From Thioclava pacifica DSM 10166 (lineage in GTDB: Bacteria; Pseudomonadota; Alphaproteobacteria; Rhodobacterales; Rhodobacteraceae), in assembly GCF_000714535.1 (NCBI RefSeq), contig NZ_AUND01000004.1, forward strand, positions 1 to 64,000: DNA of 64,000 bases, given 5' to 3'. The translations under genes and the position numbers were made by a program. Numbering within the stretch: the first letter of the stretch is position 1; each line of letters opens with the position of its first letter. The notes under the pieces are model-generated. The model did no database searches. It was not told where the DNA came from and was given only the letters and a program-made list of their open reading frames with translations. Positions 8,069-16,593 of the stretch are shown one piece after another.

Positions 8069-9160
8069 ATGTCCGACCATTTCCCGATCTGTGATCTTCG
8101 CTTCGATCTCGAGACCTCATCCTCGAAGATCGAGGCACAACTCACCAGGTTCCTGCGCAAACTGCGTTGGGTGGCGCAGGGCCACGATCCGGCTGACTTC
8201 GACGCGGTGCGCGATGATGAGTGCTGGGACGACGCGATGCGGGCCTGTCGCCCCAGCTTGCATGATGGCGACAGGATTCGGCGTCGGGCCTCTGTGCTCG
8301 CGGATCGGCGGCTCAGCGCGTCGGGAATGGCACATCTGGGTCGAGAGGCACGGGAGACGCTGGCGGGGCTCAAACACGGCGTGCGCATGGTGCGGCTCGC
8401 GAGCGAACACCGCGCCGACGAGATTGCCGCCGCTCTGCACGAGGAGATGCCCTGGATGGGCCGCGCGAGCGAGATCGCCTGGAATGCGATGCGTGAGAGT
8501 GTGCGCGAGGGTGCTCCGGCCTTGCGCCTGCCGCCGCTCCTCCTCGATGGACCTCCGGGCATCGGAAAGAGCCATTGGGCGCGGCGATTGGCAGAGCTGA
8601 TCGGCACGCCCTCGGAACTGATCGACGCTGCGAATGAACCGGCCGGCTTCGCGGTCGCGGGTAGCCAGAAAGGCTGGTCGACGGCCCATCCCGGCCGACC
8701 TGTGGAACTCATTCTGCGCGAGCGCGTGGGCAACCCGGTCATCGTGATCGACGAGGTGGACAAGGTGGGCGATGTGCGTTCGAACAAGGGCTTCAGCTTT
8801 GCGTTGAGCAACGCGCTCCTGCCGCTGCTCGAACCCCTCAGCGCCCGGACCTGGAACTGCCCCTATCACAGGGTGCGGTTCGATATGCGGTGGATTGGCT
8901 GGATCCTGACCTCCAACAACCGTCGGGTCGTGCCAGCGCCGCTGCTGAGCCGTTGTCGCGTGCTCGATATCCCACCGCTCTCTGGCGCGCATCTGGCGTA
9001 TTTCACGCGCCGGGCGGGGACGGCACGCGGCCTGCCGGCGGATACGATCGAAGCGTTGGCAGACATGCTGCGAGGCGCCGGGCGCGGATGGGATCTGCGC
9101 GCAGTGATCAAGGTGATCGATGGTCTCGCGGCGCACGAGAACCGACCGACATTGCAGTGA
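8069..9160 (+). CDS. Lon-like AAA+ ATPase without a protease domain
   Basis: A 363-residue protein. Residues 1-140 are a helical N-terminal region not recognised. The AAA+ core has Walker A GPPGIGKS near residue 160, Walker B VIVIDEVDK near 225, sensor-1 region SNNRRVVPAPLLSRC near 290 and a C-terminal lid. The layout resembles the ATPase module of Lon, but there is no Ser-Lys protease domain. The ATG at 8069 follows AGAAGGAG and is preferred to in-frame starts from 7886. It stands alone and is convergent with the hydrolase gene. Substrate and partner are unknown. Confidence 0.75.
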   Translation: MSDHFPICDLRFDLETSSSKIEAQLTRFLRKLRWVAQGHDPADFDAVRDDECWDDAMRACRPSLHDGDRIRRRASVLADRRLSASGMAHLGREARETLAGLKHGVRMVRLASEHRADEIAAALHEEMPWMGRASEIAWNAMRESVREGAPALRLPPLLLDGPPGIGKSHWARRLAELIGTPSELIDAANEPAGFAVAGSQKGWSTAHPGRPVELILRERVGNPVIVIDEVDKVGDVRSNKGFSFALSNALLPLLEPLSARTWNCPYHRVRFDMRWIGWILTSNNRRVVPAPLLSRCRVLDIPPLSGAHLAYFTRRAGTARGLPADTIEALADMLRGAGRGWDLRAVIKVIDGLAAHENRPTLQ

Positions 9161-9277
9161 AAGGGGCAGAGTGAAATGGCGGAGTAGGGCGGAAAGCAGA
9201 CATTCGCTGCGCGAACCACGAAGGTCGGCAATGCGAAGAGAGCGCACAGTCCGGTGTCGTCAGCGCGATTAGCTGCG

Positions 9278-10615
9278 TCACCGCGACATCAGATACTCCG
9301 CAACGGCCTGATAGGCGGGAAGCGAGGTCGGATCGATGAAGCCGTTTTGCGCCTGCGGATAGGAAGCGAACCGCACGAGGACCATCTTTGCCGTCGGATC
9401 GACATAGATGGTTTGCCCGTGAACGCCGCGCGCCGCGAAGGCGCCGTGATCGTTGTGAAAGACCCACCATTGGCTCGTATAGCTCCCGTTCGGGATGGTC
9501 GGAAAGCCGCTGAACTTCGACGGATCACCGCCCTTGCGAATGTGCTCGACCACTTCGGCCGGGAAAAGTCGCTTGCCCCCGAACGCGCCCTCATCGAGCA
9601 TGATCTGCCCAAGCCGGCCCAAATCGCGCAGGCTGGCCGAGATGCCGCCCCCAGCGAAGGGCACGCCCTTGGCATCGACCGTCTGATAGGCGTCCTGTTC
9701 CGCGCCCATGGGCCGCCAGAGCCGTTCCGAGGCAAGCTCCGTCACCGACTTGTTCGTGACCCGGCTGATGATCCAGCCCAGCATGTCGGAATTGATCGTC
9801 TTGTAATGGAAGGCTGCGCCATGTTCGCCGTCGGGCTTCACCTGCTGGAGATATTCCCAATAGCCGTTGGGGCCCGTGTAACCCTCGGGTTTGGGCAGCG
9901 GGCTTGCCGCGGCGGAATAAAGCCAGATATCCGCGTTCGGGTCGGAATAATCCTCGGAATATTTGACCCCGGTCGTCATATCCATCACCTGCCGGACGGT
10001 CGCCGTCGCAAAGGCGCTTTCGCCGATCTCGGGGATGATGTCGCGCACCAGCAGCGTATCGTCGAGCTTGCCCTCGGCCACCAGAATTTCGCCCAGAAGC
10101 CCGGTGACGGATTTCGTCATCGACATGGCCGCGTGTTTTCCGGTCTCGTCGAGACAGCCGAAATACCGCTCATAGACGACCTCGCCCTCATGCAGGATCA
10201 GGATGCCATCAGTGTAATTGGCGTAAAGCGATTGCTCCCAGGTCATCGGGGCTTCGGCGTTCAGCGGCGTGAAGCTGAGCGCGTCGATTTCCTGGCGCAG
10301 ATCGGCGAAACGCGGCGCAGAGGGATAGCGCAGCGTGGATGGGGCCCCGAGACCGCGGCTGATTTCCTCGGTCGGCAGGAATTCCCGCAGGTGGCAGACC
10401 GACCAGCGCAGCTTCGGGAAGCTGAAGAAGTTCGAATCCGGCTGGGTAATCAGCTTGTCGGCGGGCGGCGGAAAGCCCTGCATCCAGCCCATGACGCGCG
10501 GGTCGGAGTCCTGCGCGGAAAGCGGTGTGGATTGGGCGAAGGCCGCAGGTGCCAGACAGAGCGTCGTGACCAGGGTGACCGTCTGCGCGATCCGTTTAGA
10601 AATTGACGACGACAT
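9278..10615 (-). CDS. Secreted serine hydrolase of the class C beta-lactamase / 6-aminohexanoate-dimer hydrolase family
   Basis: A 445-residue protein with a Sec signal peptide ending AFA-QS near residue 28, so it acts in the periplasm or outside the cell. The catalytic SxxK motif is SMTK near residue 163, followed by a YKTINSDML segment that would hold the second catalytic Tyr. The family hydrolyses amides or esters (NylB type). The ATG at 10615 has GGAGG nearby and lies 20 bases inside the end of the upstream porin gene, so the two genes are translationally coupled. A longer frame to 10660 exists but lacks a signal peptide at its start. The substrate is unknown. Confidence 0.85.
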   Translation of the reverse strand: MSSSISKRIAQTVTLVTTLCLAPAAFAQSTPLSAQDSDPRVMGWMQGFPPPADKLITQPDSNFFSFPKLRWSVCHLREFLPTEEISRGLGAPSTLRYPSAPRFADLRQEIDALSFTPLNAEAPMTWEQSLYANYTDGILILHEGEVVYERYFGCLDETGKHAAMSMTKSVTGLLGEILVAEGKLDDTLLVRDIIPEIGESAFATATVRQVMDMTTGVKYSEDYSDPNADIWLYSAAASPLPKPEGYTGPNGYWEYLQQVKPDGEHGAAFHYKTINSDMLGWIISRVTNKSVTELASERLWRPMGAEQDAYQTVDAKGVPFAGGGISASLRDLGRLGQIMLDEGAFGGKRLFPAEVVEHIRKGGDPSKFSGFPTIPNGSYTSQWWVFHNDHGAFAARGVHGQTIYVDPTAKMVLVRFASYPQAQNGFIDPTSLPAYQAVAEYLMSR

Positions 10616-12068
10616 TGAGGAAGCCTCCGGTCCAGTTGGGCACCTTGCCCGCCACGGCATTCTTGATCCCTTTGCCGGGGATCGAGACGCTGACCCCTGC
10701 GGTCAGGAAGGTGTTGCGGTTGATGATACGGCTGTATTCGAGAAAGACGTCATCGGAGAGATGCGCGTTGGTGACGCCGGAGAGGACGTTCGCCGTCGCA
10801 CCTGTCGTGTCGAGCCGGGTCGCCTGTCCGAACTGGATCGGGCTGTTCAGCTCGTTCGCGCGGATATGGGCATAGCGCAGGGTCACGCTGTCCTGACGGG
10901 TCGGCTGAAGTTTCAGCGCGAGGCCATGGGCCTGAACGTTGGAATTGATGAACACCATCGAGGATTTCGACCCCGTCGCCCAGGCGCTTGGAGACCCCTC
11001 ATAGTAAAGCGGATCGAAGCGCTCGAGCCGGGCCGTGTTCGGGTCGTCTCCCGAGAAGGTCTGGTAGGAATAGGTCAGCGTCGGCGACCAGGGCAAATCC
11101 GCGAAGGTATAGCCAAGCTGGACGCGCCCGGCCCAGGCGGCCAGATCAATCCGGTCATTCCACTCATAGGCGAAATCCGCCGAGGCGACCCAGTTCTCGA
11201 AGGCGCCGTAAAACGGATTGGTCCGCGCATACAGGTTGAGCGCATTCGTTCCGTCGCGGGCACCGGGCAGGATCACGGGCGCGCCCAGACCTCCGGGGGC
11301 CGCCTGAATATAGGCGGAGTCGGAATTGAGCACATTGACATAGGTAAGCCCGAGATACCCCCCGCGCGGATCGTCAAAGCGCATATCCATACCGGCGAGC
11401 CTGTTATGCCCGTCGCTCGCGGGGCGCTCGTTCGGGTCGATATAGAAGGTGGTTGCCGCGAATGCGCCTTGCGTGATCTTTCCGATCGCGGCCATTTCCC
11501 AGGCCTTGCGCGGTCCGAATTTCAGCGCCCCACGCTCGAAGCCGCTCGAGCCGCCATTGGCGATCAGCATGCCGGTGCCGAGCTTCAATTCACGCGGGCC
11601 AAGCGAGATATCGAAGCCCATACCTTCAGCCTGCTGCATGCGAAGGCCGAGATAGGCTTCCTCAATCGTCGTGCGCCCGGTATCGCCGTAGTCATAGGCA
11701 TCGGTGCCAAGAGTGTAAGATGCGACCGCCGAGAGTTTTCCGTAAAAGACCTGTCCCGCGTCGAGCCTCTTTTCGAAGCTCACGCCGGGCTTGATGTAGA
11801 ACTCGAGCCAATTCTTGTCCGCGTTGAAGCCCGAACCCGGTGCGAAGCTGTCGGCGAAATCCCAAAACAGGTTCTGTTCGCTGACGGCGTTCACCCCGGC
11901 TTGCAGATGGGTGCGAACCGTCAGGCCGTTGTCCTCGTAGAGGATCGTCGGATCGCGTTCCTGCGCATTGGTCGCGGTGCCCAATACCAGGGCGGCACAG
12001 GACACCGTCAGGGCGGACGCAAATCTTCGTCCAGCACGCGCAGAGAAAACTTGGGGCTCAGGCTTCAT
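10596..12068 (-). CDS. Outer-membrane beta-barrel protein of the alginate-export (AlgE-like) porin family
   Basis: A 490-residue protein starting MKPEPQVF, with a signal peptide that ends in a TNA-QE-like site near residue 37. The rest is rich in alternating aromatic and polar strands and ends in Phe, the usual outer-membrane insertion signal. Segments such as NWLEFYIKPG, EEAYLGLRM and FDISLGPRELKLGTGML fit the alginate_exp family of large porins. Its stop overlaps the start of the secreted hydrolase by 20 bases, suggesting uptake of the hydrolase product or delivery of its substrate. A regulator gene diverges from its start across 124 bases. Confidence 0.8.
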   Translation of the reverse strand: MKPEPQVFSARAGRRFASALTVSCAALVLGTATNAQERDPTILYEDNGLTVRTHLQAGVNAVSEQNLFWDFADSFAPGSGFNADKNWLEFYIKPGVSFEKRLDAGQVFYGKLSAVASYTLGTDAYDYGDTGRTTIEEAYLGLRMQQAEGMGFDISLGPRELKLGTGMLIANGGSSGFERGALKFGPRKAWEMAAIGKITQGAFAATTFYIDPNERPASDGHNRLAGMDMRFDDPRGGYLGLTYVNVLNSDSAYIQAAPGGLGAPVILPGARDGTNALNLYARTNPFYGAFENWVASADFAYEWNDRIDLAAWAGRVQLGYTFADLPWSPTLTYSYQTFSGDDPNTARLERFDPLYYEGSPSAWATGSKSSMVFINSNVQAHGLALKLQPTRQDSVTLRYAHIRANELNSPIQFGQATRLDTTGATANVLSGVTNAHLSDDVFLEYSRIINRNTFLTAGVSVSIPGKGIKNAVAGKVPNWTGGFLNVVVNF

Positions 12069-12192
12069 TGCACACCCGTCGTTGCCACGAGACGCCCGTG
12101 AGCTTCGGGCAACATTCACGCTACCGTGATCGCATTGACCTTCAAGAGGAATGGCGCCCAAAATGGGCGACGCGGCAATTTAGGAGGTTCAG

Positions 12193-12663
12193 ATGCAGGT
12201 GGGACAGCACAAGGGACGCGATTTCATCCGCGAGAATTTCGGTGCGATTTGGCCTGTGCATCTCTCCGCCTTCACGCGTCTTCTGGCGCAGTTTCGCGCA
12301 CGGTTCGATGGGGACCTCGATCTGCTGCTCGTCCTGGCCGTCATCGGAGAGCGGACCCGGCCCGAGAACTGGAATCCGCAACTCGTGTCTTTGGAAGATC
12401 TCGCGACGCGCGCTGAGGATCGGCGATCTCAATATGCAATCAACATCCAATCGATCGCGGATTACAGCGGCATCCCGAGAGAGACCGTGCGCCGAAAGGT
12501 TCTGGTCTTGCAGGAAAAAGGCTGGGTGCATCGCGGTGAGGACGGGAAACTCTCGATCTCACCCAATGCGGCCCCGAATCTCGCAGATGCGACCGGCGAC
12601 GCGATCGCCTATCTCGAAAAGATATTTTGCGCGTTCGATACAGCTCGCGATGCTGGAAAGTGA
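12193..12663 (+). CDS. Winged-helix transcriptional regulator
   Basis: A 156-residue protein. Residues 80-125 form a helix-turn-helix (IADYSGIPRETVRRKVLVLQ) followed by a short wing (KGWVHRGEDGKLSIS), as in GntR/MarR/IclR-type winged helices. The N-terminal 75 residues are helical and unassigned. GGAGGTTCAG before the ATG is a clear ribosome site. It diverges from the porin-hydrolase pair and probably regulates it; the inducer is unknown. Confidence 0.65.
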   Translation: MQVGQHKGRDFIRENFGAIWPVHLSAFTRLLAQFRARFDGDLDLLLVLAVIGERTRPENWNPQLVSLEDLATRAEDRRSQYAINIQSIADYSGIPRETVRRKVLVLQEKGWVHRGEDGKLSISPNAAPNLADATGDAIAYLEKIFCAFDTARDAGK

Positions 12664-13038
12664 GTGCGTGGGAACGCGTGAGCCGCCCTGATACGGGGGG
12701 GCACCAGCGGTCGCGTCAAAGCGGCAACGAGCCAATCGAAATCTGCTGCGCATCGACCAATGCCCTGGCCGCTTTTCTACACCGAAATAACGTTACGGAC
12801 CGGGCGCATGCAGAGCGATAATCGCTCCCAAGCGAAGCGTCACCGAGCTTGCGGGACGCGACCCGCAGTTGTAAGTCCTCGGGGCCGAGAAGATTTCAAG
12901 GCCGGTTGGTTATTCCGGCCCTCTGTCACACAGAGATCCAGTCGCACCAATCTGCGAACCCGCGGCATCGACCTATCACTGGTCGGTGTCGGGGGAGTTA
13001 CTTCTGCCCCGTCCGACCACAACTTGGAAAAGACGGAA
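12664..13038. other. Gene-free stretch of 375 bases
   Basis: No convincing coding frame, RNA gene or hairpin was found between the regulator and the DUF2798 gene. Frames that run through it have no ribosome site and no family features. It must contain the promoter for the DUF2798 gene. Confidence 0.5.
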
Positions 13039-13263
13039 ATGAAACGAAAGACCCTCATCCTCGCGCAATTACTCATCACCTTCATGATGGCTGTCCTGAT
13101 GTCTGGCACCATGTCCCTCATCGCCATTGGGCCGACTGAGGAATGGCTCGCGAACTGGCCGCGGCAGGCGCTCGTCGCTTGGCCAATCGCTTTCATTTTT
13201 ACGCAAGTGGTTACCCCTTTGGCCTTCGCCGTGGCAAACCGCGCGACGGTAGAAAAGGCTTGA
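13039..13263 (+). CDS. DUF2798 family small membrane protein
   Basis: A 74-residue protein with two membrane segments (about residues 7-29 and 43-65), in the DUF2798 family of small inner-membrane proteins of unknown function. Typical features are the early TFMMAVLMSGTMS segment and AFIFTQVVTPLAF in the second helix. The ATG at 13039 follows GGAAAAGACGG. The frame is open from 12760 but the added part is not protein-like. Confidence 0.75.
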   Translation: MKRKTLILAQLLITFMMAVLMSGTMSLIAIGPTEEWLANWPRQALVAWPIAFIFTQVVTPLAFAVANRATVEKA

Positions 13264-13278
13264 ATTGAAATTTTCAAC

Positions 13279-13303
13279 ATGCACCGGGTGGAGCCCGGTG
13301 CAT
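13279..13303. terminator. Perfect hairpin after the DUF2798 gene
   Basis: ATGCACCGGG (13279-13288) and CCCGGTGCAT (13294-13303) form a 10-bp stem with a 5-base loop, 15 bases after the DUF2798 stop. There is no T-tract on the plus strand, so it may slow polymerase or stabilise the mRNA end rather than be a classic terminator. Confidence 0.6.
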
Positions 13304-13498
13304 GGAACGAGGTTGCCACTCATAGATCGCTGGAGCAGACCAAGATTCCAAGCTCAGATTCGTTACGAGAACTGACTTTAGCGGCGCTTAGACTGAACGG
13401 CAGCCCTGGGCGGGAAGCGCAATTCTCTGGTCAAGACACAGCGTCAAACTGGACAGAGCAACCGAAAAGAGTGTCCATGCTTGGCGAAGGAGAACAAC

Positions 13499-13798
13499 AT
13501 GACCCAACCAAGTAAAGCTGAAATCTTGGACCTTGTGAGCAAACGCTCAAAAAATCGCATAAAGGGCAGCGTGCGGCTAGAGATGCCGGGCACAGCGACG
13601 CTCTATGTGGACGAAACGGGAGCAATTGAGAGCGATCAGGCCGCTGACATAACTCTGACGGCGGACGCTAGCGTGTTCTACGACATAGCAATGGGAGTAA
13701 AGAACCCCGCAAAGGCGTTTATGATGCGCCAGCTAAAAGTTGACGGAAATCCTATGAAAGCGCTCAAAATTGGAGAAATCCTGAGCACGACGGGCTAG
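13499..13798 (+). CDS. SCP2 sterol-binding-domain protein
   Basis: A 99-residue single-domain protein. The pattern of SVRLEMPGTATLYVDETG, then ADITLTADASVFYDIAMG and KAFMMRQLKVDGNPMKALKIG matches small bacterial SCP2 lipid-carrier proteins. It should bind a lipid-like ligand in the cytoplasm. GAAGGAGAACAAC before the ATG at 13499 sets the start. Its codons are noticeably less GC-rich than those around it, and flanking DNA lacks other genes, so it may have been acquired separately. Confidence 0.75.
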   Translation: MTQPSKAEILDLVSKRSKNRIKGSVRLEMPGTATLYVDETGAIESDQAADITLTADASVFYDIAMGVKNPAKAFMMRQLKVDGNPMKALKIGEILSTTG

Positions 13799-13941
13799 AT
13801 TTCTTGACCCAACACGACCCGGCTTCATCGCAGGGTTGATGTATTCCTCAAGCGAGACGCGGTGTTGCTGGGAAACGCGCAAGTGCTCGGTCGATACAAC
13901 AGCCGCGAATTGCAGCTCATTTCGGATCATGCGCGAGCGGC

Positions 13942-13997
13942 GAATGTCCGTTTGGGCGGGTCGCGCCGCAACGGTCACTCGGCGGGATGAATGTCCG
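13942..13997. repeat. Two direct GAATGTCCG words
   Basis: GAATGTCCG occurs at 13942-13950 and 13989-13997 in the gene-free stretch between the SCP2 gene and the LysR gene. A related word (TGTCTGCTTTCCG on the minus strand) occurs near 9210-9226 and AATGTCCG at 5363-5370. They look like a small dispersed intergenic motif. Confidence 0.45.
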
Positions 13998-14051
13998 CAA
14001 AGGGCCGAACCATGAGTCAGCACCATCGCGCTATCGTTTGGCACTCCTGCG

Positions 14052-14945
14052 TCAGTCAGCCCTCGGCGCCTCGGCCTCGCGCGCCTTCTCCAGCATGTCC
14101 GTAACCACTGGGTTCGGAAATCGGCGCTGCAGGGTCACGGCGTAGAAATCCTCGCCGATATCGAGATCGAAAGGCGCAGTCATGAGCAACCCTTCACGGA
14201 GTTCGTCTGCCAGAACGACCGCGGGCGTGATCGCAAGGCCTGCATCCTCTCGGGCCAGAAGGCGGATCATGGCCATGTCGTCGACTTCCGCCGCCACTTG
14301 TGGGCGCAATCCGAGTCGCGTGATCAGACTGTCGAACCCGGTCCGGATCGAACTGTCGGTCGGCAGGATCACAGGCTCCTCGCGCAGCATCTCCTCAAGC
14401 GTGGCGTGCCGCAGCCGGTGCGGCGTGCCATGCAAGAGAACCTTCTGTTCTGCGACGCGATGCGCGATGAAGCTCGAGAACACGTCACGGGCGGGCGGCT
14501 CGGTCGTCAGAACCACGTCGAGCGCCATCGCCTGCAGGGCCTCGAACAGCACGTTCGCGCTGCCTGACCGCAGCACGATCTCCACATCCTGACGCCCGAT
14601 GATCGGTGCGAGAAACCCGATCTGGAAGTTGCGCGAAAGCGTCGAGAGCGCCCCGATGCGCACCGCTTGACGCCCCGCCGAAGCTTGCCGCAACGTGGCT
14701 TCAAGTTCTTCGCCCGCCTCGAAGATCCGCTCCGAATAGTCGAGCGTGATATGGCCCACCTCAGTCAAAACCAATTGGCGACCGCGGCGCTCGAACAGCT
14801 GGTGCCCGATCCGCGCCTCCAGCGTGCGGATCTGCGTCGAGAGCGCAGATTGCGAGACGTTCAACCGCTCCGCCGTGCGCGTCAGGTTTCCGTCCTTTGC
14901 GACCTCATGGAAATAGCGCAGATGATGATAGTTCAGTTCCGACAT
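14052..14945 (-). CDS. LysR-family transcriptional regulator next to dabBA
   Basis: A 297-residue regulator with the N-terminal winged helix (LRYFHEVAKDGNLTRTAERLNVSQSALSTQI is spread over residues 8-38) and a C-terminal periplasmic-binding-like sensor domain. The opening resembles NhaR-type LysR proteins. The start at 14945 (MSELNYHHL) is preferred to an upstream Met at 14975. It diverges from dabB across 93 bases that contain a dyad at 14980-14993, so it probably controls the inorganic-carbon transporter. The inducer is unknown. Confidence 0.9.
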   Translation of the reverse strand: MSELNYHHLRYFHEVAKDGNLTRTAERLNVSQSALSTQIRTLEARIGHQLFERRGRQLVLTEVGHITLDYSERIFEAGEELEATLRQASAGRQAVRIGALSTLSRNFQIGFLAPIIGRQDVEIVLRSGSANVLFEALQAMALDVVLTTEPPARDVFSSFIAHRVAEQKVLLHGTPHRLRHATLEEMLREEPVILPTDSSIRTGFDSLITRLGLRPQVAAEVDDMAMIRLLAREDAGLAITPAVVLADELREGLLMTAPFDLDIGEDFYAVTLQRRFPNPVVTDMLEKAREAEAPRAD

Positions 14946-14979
14946 CGTTCCATTAAACAGAACGATATGAAGCAAACAA

Positions 14980-14993
14980 TGAATTTTTATTCA
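14980..14993. promoter_or_regulatory. Candidate LysR operator
   Basis: TGAAT-TTTT-ATTCA is a perfect inverted repeat in the 93-base divergent region between the LysR gene and dabB. LysR proteins usually recognise an A/T-rich dyad of about this size. Confidence 0.5.
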
Positions 14994-15038
14994 AGATGAA
15001 CCACCGCTACCTCTCCCCGGAACGGAATGGAGGTTGCC

Positions 15039-16589
15039 ATGTCTTATCTTCTACTGCTGCCCCCGGCGCTCTTGATCGCGGTCGGCACAGATCTGCTTCT
15101 GCGTCCCGCGGCACGGGCCGGGGCGCGCCTGCGCGGGCCGGAACTGGCCGCGGCGCTGGGACTTCTCGCGACAATGATAGCGGCAGTGACGCTTGTGCTG
15201 TCGGGACCCGAGACAAGCCCGCTCTTCGGAGTGGCGGGCATCGGGCTGTCGGCGCGCAGCGATATCGTCAGCATCTCTCTCGCGCTGACGGTCGGCTTCG
15301 TCGGCTGGGTAGTGCTGCGCTTTTCGCGGGTCGCGCTTGATGGCGAGGCGCGCCAAAGCTGGTTCATGGGCTGGATGAGTCTGACACTCGCCTGTGTGCT
15401 GGCGCTCGTGGTCGCGGGCAACCTGTTCCAGCTGATGGTTGCTTGGATCGCAGTCGGCTCGGGTCTGCAGCGGCTCCTGCTCTTCTACCCTAAGCGCCAT
15501 GGCGCGCAGCGGGCGGCACGCAAGAAATCCTTTAGCGGGCTGATCGCAAGCGGCGCGCTTCTGATCGCGGTGAGCCTGCTCGCGTATGGTTTCGGCACCA
15601 CCGACATCGCACGTATCGCCGAGGCCGCGCGCGCCGGAAACGGGCCGTCCTCGCTCTGGATCGTGGCGGGCCTTCTCGGCCTCGCGGCGGTGTTCAAATC
15701 CGCGCTGATCCCGACCCACGGCTGGCTGACCGAGGTGATGGAGGCCCCGACCCCGGTCTCGGCGCTGATGCATGCGGGCGTGGTCAACGCCGGAGGTTTC
15801 CTGCTGATCCGCTTTGCCGATGTGATGCTGTCCGCGCCCGGCGTGCTCGCGGTGCTGGCGCTGGTCGGCGGGTTCAGCGCGCTGGTCGCGGCGGCGGTGG
15901 CAACGACGCAATCGGCGGTGAAGACCTCGCTTGCCTGGTCCACCTGTGCGCAGATGAGCTTCATGGTGCTGCAATGCGGACTGGCGCTGTTCCCGCTGGC
16001 GCTTCTGCATATCGTGGCGCATTCGCTCTACAAGGCGCATGCCTTCCTGTCCTCCGGCAGCGCGGTCGCCGCAGTGGCGCAGCAGCGTCGGCCCGGCCCT
16101 GTCGCTGTGCCGGGCGCCGGGGCGGTGCTGCGTGCTTTTGCGCTCTCGCTTGCGATCTATGGCGGGGCGCTCGCGCTCTCCGGGCTCTGGCACGAGCCGC
16201 CACAGGCGATCGCGCTCGGTGCCATCCTCGTCTTCGGTGTGGCCTACCTGATCGCGCAGGGGCTGGCGGAGGCCGCGCCCTGGCCTCTGTTCTGGCGCAC
16301 GACGCTGATGTCTCTGGGCGCGACCCTTGGCTATTTCGCGCTGCATTGGGGGGCGAATGCGCTCTCGGCGGGCACCCTGCCGCCGCCGCCCGTCGCCGAT
16401 CCGCTGATCTGGCTCGTGATGCTCCTGACCGTCGTGGGGTTCGGTCTCGCGGCATGGGCGCAGGCGACGTTCCCGCTCTGGGGCAGCCATCCGGCTGCGG
16501 CGGGGCTGCGGGTCCATCTGATGAACGGTCTCTATCTCAATGCGCTCACCGATCGGTTGATCGGGCAGACTCTCCTCAAGAAAGGTTAA
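15039..16589 (+). CDS. dabB: DabB-type proton-conducting membrane subunit of an inorganic-carbon transporter
   Basis: A 516-residue polytopic membrane protein related to NuoL/MrpA antiporter subunits. The core motif around FKSALIPTHGWLTEVMEAPTPVSALMHAG (residues about 220-250) carries the conserved Lys, His and Pro of the proton path. In the DAB system it couples proton movement to CO2 hydration by DabA in the cytoplasm. The ATG at 15039 has GGAGG 5 bases upstream; the Met at 15027 does not. dabA follows after 4 bases. Confidence 0.92.
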   Translation: MSYLLLLPPALLIAVGTDLLLRPAARAGARLRGPELAAALGLLATMIAAVTLVLSGPETSPLFGVAGIGLSARSDIVSISLALTVGFVGWVVLRFSRVALDGEARQSWFMGWMSLTLACVLALVVAGNLFQLMVAWIAVGSGLQRLLLFYPKRHGAQRAARKKSFSGLIASGALLIAVSLLAYGFGTTDIARIAEAARAGNGPSSLWIVAGLLGLAAVFKSALIPTHGWLTEVMEAPTPVSALMHAGVVNAGGFLLIRFADVMLSAPGVLAVLALVGGFSALVAAAVATTQSAVKTSLAWSTCAQMSFMVLQCGLALFPLALLHIVAHSLYKAHAFLSSGSAVAAVAQQRRPGPVAVPGAGAVLRAFALSLAIYGGALALSGLWHEPPQAIALGAILVFGVAYLIAQGLAEAAPWPLFWRTTLMSLGATLGYFALHWGANALSAGTLPPPPVADPLIWLVMLLTVVGFGLAAWAQATFPLWGSHPAAAGLRVHLMNGLYLNALTDRLIGQTLLKKG

Positions 16590-16593
16590 GGCA

